Shown piece by piece: positions 1-8,093 of a stretch of DNA of 64,000 nucleotides. The DNA is from JACKAQ01 sp965227145 (GTDB lineage Bacteria > Calditrichota > Calditrichia > RBG-13-44-9 > J075): the NCBI GenBank assembly GCA_965227145.1, contig OZ245730.1, positions 4,588,001 to 4,652,000 of the forward strand, given 5' to 3'. Made by a program: the position numbers and the translations under genes. The notes under the pieces were generated by a model. The model was not told where the DNA came from and did not search any database. It worked only from the letters and a program-made list of their open reading frames with translations. Within the stretch, counting starts at the first letter, position 1; each line of letters opens with the position of its first letter.

Positions 1-10
1 TGGGCGTTGG

Positions 11-565
11 TTACTGTTGTACGAAATTACGCACTTCGCTGATAAATGAATTTACCGGCATCCAGGTATATGCCTCTGCTTCGGCAACCGGGCGGCTGGC
101 ATCGTCCACCAGATTAATATCCCGCAAATCGCTCAGCACATACTGCATACCATCATTTTGCGTAATTACATTGTACGAACCCAACACGATTGAATGAATC
201 CAGTAGCTGCCGTTTTGTTCCAGCAAGAAAAATACAACTTCGTCATTTTCATTGAATTGGGGCGTGCCGGAAACATGATCGCCAAAATCGCCGATTTGTC
301 CGCCCAATTGCCGGACAACCACTGTGCCGTCGCCATCACCTTTGATGTATTCATCCACAGAAATCGTCAACAATGTGTTGATTGCCCGTTGGGATGCATC
401 TTCCCAAACGTATTTCACATCTGTAACTTTACCCAACACAACCAATTGTGAAGATGTTGTCAAATCTTCCAGCGATGTTTTCCGCAGTGTCAGCGCAGAT
501 GCCGTACAAACCAGCAGCAAAAGGATTGCCGGTAACATGCCACGCCCGAAAAAACGATGCAACAT
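11..565 (-). CDS. Small secreted protein of unknown function
   Basis: This 184-residue protein is not one I recognise. It starts with a basic residue cluster and a hydrophobic stretch (about residues 9-25, ending ...CTASA), a typical Sec signal peptide, so it is probably periplasmic or secreted. The mature part is acidic and beta-rich, with a region about residues 40-125 (VLGKVTDV, then VDEYIKGDG, VVVRQLGG and DEVVFFL) that resembles small secreted beta-domain proteins where a flux of charged strands alternates with Gly turns. The ATG at 565 is preceded by AAGGAG at a good distance. It stands alone behind the terminator of the upstream PorV-like gene, so it should have its own promoter in the A/T-rich 570-710 interval. 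No catalytic motif is visible. The gene is clearly real (signal peptide, ribosome site, coding bias); its role is unknown. Confidence 0.75.
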   Translation of the reverse strand: MLHRFFGRGMLPAILLLLVCTASALTLRKTSLEDLTTSSQLVVLGKVTDVKYVWEDASQRAINTLLTISVDEYIKGDGDGTVVVRQLGGQIGDFGDHVSGTPQFNENDEVVFFLLEQNGSYWIHSIVLGSYNVITQNDGMQYVLSDLRDINLVDDASRPVAEAEAYTWMPVNSFISEVRNFVQQ

Positions 566-711
566 AGCATTTCTCCTTGTTTTATTTTTTGAAAAATCAT
601 CTATAAATACAGATGTCGTTTTGTGCTTAATTCAGTAGGTGATTAATATAATTAAATATTATTGAATCACTAATTTTTTCTTGATTGAGAAATATTTTTG
701 GGGTTGCAGAT

Positions 712-742
712 AAAAAAGGCTGCTAAACAATAGCAGCCTTTT
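712..742 (-). terminator. Intrinsic terminator after the PorV-like gene
   Basis: A 10-bp perfect stem (716-725 with 731-740) and a 5-nt loop are followed on the minus strand by a run of six T. It lies 25 bases past the stop of the PorV/PorQ-family gene and closes the receptor/T9SS protein/PorV transcription unit. Confidence 0.85.
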
Positions 743-766
743 AATTTGGGTCAATTTTTGGCAGAT

Positions 767-1783
767 TTAGAATCCAAGTTTGATGGTAAAAATATTGGAA
801 TCTTCAAAATAATCTGTCAACTGGCGGAAGGCGTAGTCGAAATGGAAGATGAAATCGCCCATTTGGTATTTCATCCCCGCACCGAAAGACGCGCCAAAAA
901 CGTTGTTATCGCTGCTTTGGAACTGGTGGTTGTAACCGCCGCGCAGGAAGAAAAATTCTTTGAATGCATATTCCACACCGCCATATCCGATATCCGATGC
1001 ATCGTTTTGATTGGTGAATGAACCGGTGAACATCATCGAATTGTCTTCATTGAAATTGGATGTGTACGATACGCCGAATGAAAATGTTGAGGGAATATCC
1101 GATGCCAGCGCGCTGCCGCGAAAATAGCCGTTGTCCGTTTGCAAACTGTTGCTCGGGATCTCGAAGCTGCGTTCCAGATTGCGCCCGTCATAACGCATTT
1201 TGCCACCAACATTTTTCATAACCACACCCATGCGGATGTTGTTTTGAAAACGATATTGCACACCCAAATCGAATGCGAATGTCGATGCACGGGTTTCCAT
1301 AATCGTTTCGTTGATGTATTTGGCGGTAAGACCAACATTAATATGATCCGTCAACAGGCGGCTGTACGAAAATCCCGCGATAATAAACGATGGCGAATAG
1401 GTGTTACCCGTTCCATCCGGCAATTCCTCGGTTGTTTCCACTATCTCGCCAAAATCCATGCTTTGGATATGAAAGCCAAAGCCGCCGAGGTTTCCGCCGT
1501 TGTAAACCAGCGCGATGTAATTCACATCAATATCCCCCAGCCAACTCATATTGTTGAACATTACTTCATTTCCGGTGCCGTAAGTTATCCCGGCGGGATT
1601 CCAGAAGATGGCTTCGGAGCCGGCAACATCGCTCAGCAATCCGCCCATCCCCAAGGACCGGGCACCCGTCGGAATCAACAACTGGGAGCCGGCAGTTGTT
1701 CCCAACCGCGCCTCATCCCCGGCCTGGAGCATCCCGACACACAGCGTCAGAATGACAATCGAAGTCCAAATTGATTTAGCCAT
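767..1783 (-). CDS. PorV/PorQ-family outer-membrane barrel protein
   Basis: A 338-residue predicted outer-membrane beta barrel. Residues 1-21 form a signal peptide. The mature N-terminus has the family hallmark seen in PorV/PorQ/UPF0164 proteins: a Gly-rich stretch reading GARSLGMGG, then SDVAGSEAIFWNPAGI, where the conserved WNPAG motif is at about residue 60. The rest is a run of amphipathic strands with alternating aromatic residues and ends in a terminal aromatic strand (IFTIKLGF), as barrels inserted by BAM do. In Bacteroidota, PorV is the T9SS outer-membrane shuttle that hands cargo to the sortase PorU. Here the gene is last in a unit after a TonB-dependent receptor and a protein with a T9SS sorting domain, which suggests a dedicated partner for that cargo rather than the general shuttle. 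A second PorV-like gene sits beside porU at 58150. The family assignment is firm, the exact role is inferred. Confidence 0.85.
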   Translation of the reverse strand: MAKSIWTSIVILTLCVGMLQAGDEARLGTTAGSQLLIPTGARSLGMGGLLSDVAGSEAIFWNPAGITYGTGNEVMFNNMSWLGDIDVNYIALVYNGGNLGGFGFHIQSMDFGEIVETTEELPDGTGNTYSPSFIIAGFSYSRLLTDHINVGLTAKYINETIMETRASTFAFDLGVQYRFQNNIRMGVVMKNVGGKMRYDGRNLERSFEIPSNSLQTDNGYFRGSALASDIPSTFSFGVSYTSNFNEDNSMMFTGSFTNQNDASDIGYGGVEYAFKEFFFLRGGYNHQFQSSDNNVFGASFGAGMKYQMGDFIFHFDYAFRQLTDYFEDSNIFTIKLGF

Positions 1784-1879
1784 ATTACGATCTCACAGTT
1801 TTGATTTTCTTTTTCTCAGTTTTTGTCGAGATTCAACCGATTCGGCAGTTGTTGCCAAACCGATCTGCAATCCCGCTTT

Positions 1880-4800
1880 TTAGAAGCGATCCAATCGTTC
1901 TTCACGCTGAATAATTGCAAATTTGAGTATTTTTTCTCCGATTTCCGGAGCTTCCACATGGGCAAGATACATGCCCGATGCCACCCGAAGGTTCGACTCA
2001 TTTCGCAAATTCCACGTTAATTCGTTCGCAACATCATTCTTGCTCAGGGTTTTAATCAACTGCCCGGCAAGGTTGAAAATGCGGATGGTCACTTCGTTGG
2101 GCAAATGGGTGAATTTGATCACCGGAGTATCGTAACTGGTTTCGTATGCGCTGTATGCCCAATACGGGTTGGGAACCACATTCACCATTTCCAGCTGATC
2201 TTTGCGCTCCGCATCGGTTACCAAAGGCTGCACATCCTCGGTGTGAACACGGTATTCATCCACATTGGAATTCGGATAATACGGCGTGATATCCAGCGTT
2301 ATTTCGTTAGCTTGCAGGATGGAATCCACCGCAACAAACTGGGCAACCAGATACGCTTCATCGCGGAACAGCGTATCGGTTGATGCGCGCCCGTAGCGAG
2401 CGGCATCACCGGTATAATCCGACTTGAAAATGATGATGTCGTTATTCGATGAAAAATCCACGATACCCGTCGGGCTGGCGTTGTGATACGCCACATACAG
2501 CTGACGCGGGCTGTTGGGATCCGTCATGTCAAACGCTTTGAGGAATGTAGGCTTCATTCCGACAGACAGGTTGTAATTTGCCCGGAAATGTTGGGCAAAC
2601 GCATCGTCCGTTGTGCCGAGCACCAACCGCACCGGGAAGTATTCTTCGCGCGATAAACCCGGCGAAAGGCTTCCACGGAAGGAATTCTGGATAAAATCCA
2701 CCCCGCCGTTGTATGCAGCGGTTGAGCTGGTGAGAATGGCCGCGCCATCCAACCAGTCGACACCGCCGGAAGGCATGGTTTCCTCAACAGAATTGATACC
2801 GTCCGGCACATTTTTCACCCGGATGGACAAGCCATCGATGATCGGGAATGTCCAGGAATTGCCAGCCAGACTGTCCTGCTGGGTTAATGTATCACGCAAT
2901 ACCCGATTTTGTGATTCGTTGGTGATACTGTAAAAATCACCATTATTAAAGAAGGAAACGAGGTAGTTGTCATTGGTCAGGGCATCGCGATCTACCACGT
3001 CAAACACCACTCGTCCGTCAAACACATCAGTGCCGGCAAGACTTGTCCTGGCGCCGATATATTCTGCAGTGCTGCCTTTGAAGGGACGATTTTCATCGCG
3101 ATTAAAAATAACGCTGAAAAGCTGTGACCCACCGAGCGGATTTTCCAGATAGGGGTCCGCACTGCCAATCCACGCGCTGTTTTCCAGTGGTGATAATTGG
3201 TTCACGTTGATGCTGAACGACGTTACCGAGAAATAATATTCCGCGTTGTTGATCAACGGCTGGCCTTCGCTAAATACATCTTTATCAATAACATAGCGAA
3301 TAACCGTGCCGCCGGAATCGCCAATTGCAGAAAGATCCAGATTGTTATTTCCGCGATACAGCCGAACACGTTCGTTGGTTTGTTGAATCAAAATATCGGC
3401 GTACTGATTACGCACATCGAACGATGCCAGCAGTTGCCGGTTCAATTGCCCGTTGTTTGCACGAAGCGTGGTTTGGGGCGAATTGAATTGGTAAATATTG
3501 ATGCCTTCGAACATCTGCCGGTTATCGATACCATCAATTTCATCGTGATACAGCGTTCCGTTGCGTTCCAGATCGATAATCAGCTCGATACGGTCATCGA
3601 ATGTCAGCACATCGACATGCGGTGCGGGTGGCGGGCCGGCAACAAAAAAGTTGCCATCGTAAATGGATTGCGCCGTCGCATCGATGCGTTTCAGTTCCGC
3701 AACGTTTGCGGTCGAATTTCCGTTTTGCTGCAACTGCCCGACAACGTATGCAACCACAATATCCTGCGTATCGCTGGCTGCAAGTCGGAACGGACCGGTA
3801 TTTACCATAAACCGTTTGTCTGCTTCGGTGTTATCCAGCCAGCCGTCTCCGGTTGCGGGATCGCCGGAGTAAAAATATTGTGGTTGAGTGCCGGCTGTTC
3901 CACCGACGCCGTATATTTCCGGGTTAATCGGGTTCCCGTTACCATCCACACCGCCGACCTGATAACGCCGGGCGATAACCACATTATTTCCCGGGCTCGG
4001 GAATTGGGTTTGACCACTGGGATCATTATTATAAAATGTAAAGGACGTCAGCGGCAAATTCCGGAAATCCGGGATGGTATCGACACCAAATTGCGGTCCC
4101 AAAAAGCGATACGCCGTATCGCCGGGAGAGGAAACAATCGGTCCCTGGAAAAAATCCACCCCAAACGCAGGCGGGTTGGAGCCATACGGACCGGTGCCGT
4201 CGTTGTCATCGCCGTTGTTGTAGCAATAGCCCAAACTGAGCTCGATATCTGAACCGATCAAATCGTCAGTCGCTTCGCCGATATCCGGGTCTGTCCAAAT
4301 GCTGAAAATCAGCGAATCGATGTTGTTTTCCGTTACGTTAATCATACGATAGCGCAGGAAAACCACGTTGCCCAATTCATTATCCCGGGCAAACGCGAAC
4401 ACCTGCTGATGCACCTCCAACCCTAACGGTTGGGTTTGCAAACCGTCTGTCCGGATGGAAATGTCGGTGCCATCGTTATACACCGTCCAGCTGGTGCGGT
4501 CACCCAAAATATCCGGTACGTCAACATTGGGATCGTACACACCGTCGCCATCCATATCCTTGAAACTGGCGCCCAGTTCAACGGCTGTTTGCCAATTGAT
4601 GTAGGCACGGCTTCCGGGGGCGTCGGATTTGTTGACCACGTAAAAACGTGCGTCCGAATCGTCCGGGTTTGTTCCCCATTTTCCGGGTTGAAATTCCTGA
4701 ATTAACGATGCTTTGGCCATCCACGATGCCCGCAGCTGACCGTTTACATAACCGGTTGCAGCTATCCCACCCTGATACAAAAAGCTCTGGTTATAGGATG

Positions 4801-5017
4801 ACGGAACCGGCGTTCCGGGGTTTGGGAAATATGCCTGGGCATTTTCCGCCGTTGACCCGTCGTTTTGATAAGGTAGAAAAATGTTATTGATCGCCATTGT
4901 GTCCACCAGACCAATCGTCGCGCCTTTCTGGAGCGATTGCTTGCCCGGTTTTTCTTTGGCGGCCACGCTTATGCACATGCTGGCAACAATCATGGCAATG
5001 AGTAGTCTGAATCGCAT
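1880..5017 (-). CDS. Large secreted protein with T9SS/FlgD-like C-terminal domain
   Basis: A 1045-residue exported protein. It begins with a signal peptide (about residues 1-20) and an ATG at 5017 preceded by GAGG. The body has no enzyme signature I recognise. Near residues 150-170 there is an Asp-rich DMDGDGVYDP segment like a dockerin/thrombospondin-type calcium loop, followed by many beta-rich modules. The last 90 residues have the type A sorting layout: NVVPNPYWAY, a hydrophobic strand, RIFNLAGQLIKTL, WNLRNESN, then VASGMYLAHV and a basic end. Such domains direct proteins across the outer membrane by T9SS. The gene lies 33 bases after the TonB-dependent receptor and 96 before the PorV-like gene, all in the same direction, so the three probably act together at the surface. 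By position it takes the place a SusD lipoprotein has in Bacteroidota, but it is unlike SusD (no lipobox). Function unknown; export route well supported. Confidence 0.85.
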   Translation of the reverse strand: MRFRLLIAMIVASMCISVAAKEKPGKQSLQKGATIGLVDTMAINNIFLPYQNDGSTAENAQAYFPNPGTPVPSSYNQSFLYQGGIAATGYVNGQLRASWMAKASLIQEFQPGKWGTNPDDSDARFYVVNKSDAPGSRAYINWQTAVELGASFKDMDGDGVYDPNVDVPDILGDRTSWTVYNDGTDISIRTDGLQTQPLGLEVHQQVFAFARDNELGNVVFLRYRMINVTENNIDSLIFSIWTDPDIGEATDDLIGSDIELSLGYCYNNGDDNDGTGPYGSNPPAFGVDFFQGPIVSSPGDTAYRFLGPQFGVDTIPDFRNLPLTSFTFYNNDPSGQTQFPSPGNNVVIARRYQVGGVDGNGNPINPEIYGVGGTAGTQPQYFYSGDPATGDGWLDNTEADKRFMVNTGPFRLAASDTQDIVVAYVVGQLQQNGNSTANVAELKRIDATAQSIYDGNFFVAGPPPAPHVDVLTFDDRIELIIDLERNGTLYHDEIDGIDNRQMFEGINIYQFNSPQTTLRANNGQLNRQLLASFDVRNQYADILIQQTNERVRLYRGNNNLDLSAIGDSGGTVIRYVIDKDVFSEGQPLINNAEYYFSVTSFSINVNQLSPLENSAWIGSADPYLENPLGGSQLFSVIFNRDENRPFKGSTAEYIGARTSLAGTDVFDGRVVFDVVDRDALTNDNYLVSFFNNGDFYSITNESQNRVLRDTLTQQDSLAGNSWTFPIIDGLSIRVKNVPDGINSVEETMPSGGVDWLDGAAILTSSTAAYNGGVDFIQNSFRGSLSPGLSREEYFPVRLVLGTTDDAFAQHFRANYNLSVGMKPTFLKAFDMTDPNSPRQLYVAYHNASPTGIVDFSSNNDIIIFKSDYTGDAARYGRASTDTLFRDEAYLVAQFVAVDSILQANEITLDITPYYPNSNVDEYRVHTEDVQPLVTDAERKDQLEMVNVVPNPYWAYSAYETSYDTPVIKFTHLPNEVTIRIFNLAGQLIKTLSKNDVANELTWNLRNESNLRVASGMYLAHVEAPEIGEKILKFAIIQREERLDRF

Positions 5018-5050
5018 TTTATGCCTCGTCAGTTATTTTTTCTGTTCAGT

Positions 5051-7894
5051 TTAGAACTTTGCTTTCAGCCCCAAACGGATAATACGGGGCAAACCGTAAT
5101 TCTCAGGGTCTCTTTCGAGCGCCTTGAAATCCGAAACAAAATCCGGGCTGGAAGGTGATGTACTGCGAACCAATTGTTCACCTTCGGGCGTGTTCAGGTA
5201 ACCGCTATCATCCGGTTTTCCGGTTGATGGCCAAACATCAATGAAGTTTTTACGATCCAGTAAATTTTGAATCCACAAATATGGCGTAATCGAAAAATTG
5301 CCGATACGGATATCTTTATCCACCCGCAAATCGATGCGGAACAAACTGCCGGCAAGTGCACTATTTACATATTGGGTTGTGTTCCCGTACTGCGAATTAT
5401 CCGTCAACGGATTTGCCGTTTGCAGCGGCGTATACGGACGACCGCTATTGTAGTTGATCAGGAATGTCGCACCGGAATTTTCCAATAATTTTGTGCCAAA
5501 AATATTCGGTCCTTCGTCATTTCCGGATCGAATATCCAGGCTTGCGGTGAAGGTGTGGCGTTGGTCAAAATCCAGCGGCGCAATAGCCAGCGGCACTGCG
5601 TTGTTCGGGTTGCGGAAAGTCGCCACCCGGCTGCTGGAAGGATCCGAACCGGTACCTTCGCTCAGCGAGAGCGCGTAATCAATTTTTGTGGTAACCGGTC
5701 CCATCCGGCGCAAATTGAAGCTGAAAGCCATCCCTTTGATCGTTCCAAAATCCTGATTCACTGTAGAAATATAGGTTCTGGTGGTTTGCCCGAACTGACT
5801 GCGAACGGTTGTAACGTTGATCAACCCTTCCACATTTCGGTAGTATGCGGTAACATCCAGACTGGCAATGTTGCCAAACTGTTGTTTGAAACCGAATTCG
5901 TAGTTGGTGGTGCGCTCCATTTGCACATGACCATTGTTTTGGCCCTGTCCGTCGCGCTGTTCGATCACATCGATATTGTTCCACGAATCATAAATATCGA
6001 AAAAGCGCGGCGCCTGCCGGAAAATACCGTATTGCGCATGAAACACCGTTTTTTCGGTCATCGGGAATGCAAAACCCAAACGCGGGCTGATGTAACTTTC
6101 AGATGGCGCTTTTTCGTAATCATCCGCATCCAAACGGTTGGGATTTTCGCCAAATGAGAAGATGTTGTTCGGATCGCGGATGCGATCGAAATCCGGTTCA
6201 AAATAATCCCAGCGAACGCCCAAATTCAGGATGAAATCCTGAAACTCGATGCGATCCTGAATATACGCACCGGCATTGATGGGCTGTTTGGGTGCAGATT
6301 CTTCAAACATATCGCCTTCAACCGTGCGAAAATTCTGGTTGGAAATTTCGTTGCCAAAAATATCGTAACCGTAAAAAACGCCCACGGTTTTGGTATAGCG
6401 AATTTCTTCAGATTCAGTATCCACGTTTTCGGCAATGTCAATCGGGTTGTTGGTGTAATAACGCACCTGATGCTGATCGACCGTTGCGCCAACTTCCAGC
6501 AAATGGTTCTCAAACTGTTTGGTCATGTTAAAATCCAGACCGTAAGTGTTGATTTCATATTTCTGGAAGAGGTTAAAAATACGGCCTTCATCATAAAAAA
6601 CGCCACCGAGAGAATCGACCAGCACGTTGGAGCCATCACCCTGCGGCAAAGTTATGCCCCGCAATGCGTTTGCTTCGGCATCACCGTACGATTCGAGGTC
6701 TTCAAACCACACGCCATCGCCACGGCGATAGTACGTGTTTTTCGCACGCGCAGTGATATCCCAAAATGTGGTCGGATTGATAACATGCGAGAAGCGCATG
6801 GCGCCACCCAACACATTTTCTTTTATCAACGGATAGTGATCGGATGCGTTTTTGGCATAATCGTGAATATACTGCCGCGAATCGCGGTATGAGCCGTTGC
6901 TGCTGAAAGTGATTTTGAATTTTTCGAAATTACCGTCCACTTTGGTGGTAAAGCGGGTAACATCGCTACCCATTCCCGGACGCGCTTTCAGATCAATTCC
7001 GGCGGATGGGATCACCAAACCGCTGGCGCGGGGGCGATCGTCATCGGTTTGAATATATTCACCGGAGCCGAAAAACGAGAAATTGCCAAACAACGGACCA
7101 CCGAGAAAACCGGTTGCGGAATTATAATTGTAGTCATCCGTTACATTGGAAGAAACCAGATCCGTTCCGCCGTAAAACTTGGCGGCACCGCTTTTGGTAG
7201 TAATATTGATAACGCCGGATTGCGCACTGCCATATTTTGCGCTGAATCCGCCGAGCTGTGAGGAAACCTGCTCAATGGCTGCGTCAGGGATTGTTCCGGT
7301 AACGTTACCGAAAACCACATCATTATATGGAATCCCGTCAACAATAAATAATGTTTCGTTTCCGCGCCCGCCGCGCACGTTGATCGTGGCATTGTCCGTA
7401 TCGCCACCGGAACCGTCCGCCGCCACAACCCCCGCGTTATACGACACGATGGAGTTGATACCGCGAACCGGAATCCGTTCAATTTCTTCCGCATCCAGCA
7501 CGCGAACTGTGTTGGTTGCTGCTGCTTCAAAAAACGGTTTTTCTGCCACAACCGTAATCGCTTCACCGATTTCGAGAGTTGTGGTGCTCAAATCCATATC
7601 CAGCCGTTTGGTAATATCCGGCACAACACGCACGTTTTCCACCTTTATCGACTGATAACCGATATATTCAAAACTGATGGTGTACGTGCCCGGCGGCACA
7701 TTAAGGATAACATATGAGCCATCCGCATCTGTCGATGCGCCCAGCAACGATTCTTCAATAATTACGTTTACACCGGGTAAAGGCTCACCGTTTGCTTTGT
7801 CACGAACAACGCCGCTGATTTTTCCGGCTTGCTGTGCAAAGACGCCAAATAACAGGCTGAGACATAGAAAGGCAAGGTAGAAGCGTTTTAACAT
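5051..7894 (-). CDS. TonB-dependent receptor with carboxypeptidase-like N-terminal domain
   Basis: A 947-residue outer-membrane transporter. After a signal peptide (residues 1-20) comes a CarboxypepD_reg-like Ig domain (about 24-105, with SGVVRDKANGEPLPGVNV and the PPGTYTISFEYIGY strand), then the plug domain (about 120-235, with RGGRGNETLFIVDGIPYND and an INITTKSG exit) and a 22-strand barrel to a C-terminal aromatic residue (LGLKAKF). This layout is that of SusC/RagA-like receptors, which use the TonB-ExbBD proton-motive system to import large ligands such as oligosaccharides or peptides. No siderophore-specific mark is seen and the substrate is unknown. It is first of a three-gene unit, with a strong ribosome site (GGGAGG) and about 140 bases of leader after the terminator of the upstream gene. 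The following gene is a T9SS-sorted surface protein, not SusD. Confidence 0.93.
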   Translation of the reverse strand: MLKRFYLAFLCLSLLFGVFAQQAGKISGVVRDKANGEPLPGVNVIIEESLLGASTDADGSYVILNVPPGTYTISFEYIGYQSIKVENVRVVPDITKRLDMDLSTTTLEIGEAITVVAEKPFFEAAATNTVRVLDAEEIERIPVRGINSIVSYNAGVVAADGSGGDTDNATINVRGGRGNETLFIVDGIPYNDVVFGNVTGTIPDAAIEQVSSQLGGFSAKYGSAQSGVINITTKSGAAKFYGGTDLVSSNVTDDYNYNSATGFLGGPLFGNFSFFGSGEYIQTDDDRPRASGLVIPSAGIDLKARPGMGSDVTRFTTKVDGNFEKFKITFSSNGSYRDSRQYIHDYAKNASDHYPLIKENVLGGAMRFSHVINPTTFWDITARAKNTYYRRGDGVWFEDLESYGDAEANALRGITLPQGDGSNVLVDSLGGVFYDEGRIFNLFQKYEINTYGLDFNMTKQFENHLLEVGATVDQHQVRYYTNNPIDIAENVDTESEEIRYTKTVGVFYGYDIFGNEISNQNFRTVEGDMFEESAPKQPINAGAYIQDRIEFQDFILNLGVRWDYFEPDFDRIRDPNNIFSFGENPNRLDADDYEKAPSESYISPRLGFAFPMTEKTVFHAQYGIFRQAPRFFDIYDSWNNIDVIEQRDGQGQNNGHVQMERTTNYEFGFKQQFGNIASLDVTAYYRNVEGLINVTTVRSQFGQTTRTYISTVNQDFGTIKGMAFSFNLRRMGPVTTKIDYALSLSEGTGSDPSSSRVATFRNPNNAVPLAIAPLDFDQRHTFTASLDIRSGNDEGPNIFGTKLLENSGATFLINYNSGRPYTPLQTANPLTDNSQYGNTTQYVNSALAGSLFRIDLRVDKDIRIGNFSITPYLWIQNLLDRKNFIDVWPSTGKPDDSGYLNTPEGEQLVRSTSPSSPDFVSDFKALERDPENYGLPRIIRLGLKAKF

Positions 7895-8035
7895 AATGCC
7901 TCCCAGGGTATGATTTGTTTTTGGGTTTATTACAGACTGAAGTGGAGGTTCCGGTGGGAAAGTTCACCACAAGGAGCTCCCAGTTCAGCCTGAGGAACCG
8001 CTCCTTCAAACGCTTTAAAAAACATGAACTTATCC

Positions 8036-8078
8036 AAAAAAAACGGATTGTTCCGGCATCGAATGCCGGAACAATCCG
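8036..8078 (-). terminator. Strong intrinsic terminator of the 884-aa gene
   Basis: A perfect 16-bp stem (8044-8059 with 8063-8078) with a 3-nt loop, followed on the minus strand by eight T. It starts 16 bases beyond the stop codon and separates this gene from the receptor unit downstream. Confidence 0.93.
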
Positions 8079-8093
8079 AAAGAAAAATACAGC

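Noticed and set aside
3197..4252. A 351-codon plus-strand frame opposite the 1045-aa gene
   Set aside because: Mirror frame of a well-supported exported protein; no start signal or domain.
7895..8035. Possible leader structure before the TonB receptor gene
   Set aside because: Only short GTGG/CCAC pairings were seen, no conserved riboswitch-like pattern.
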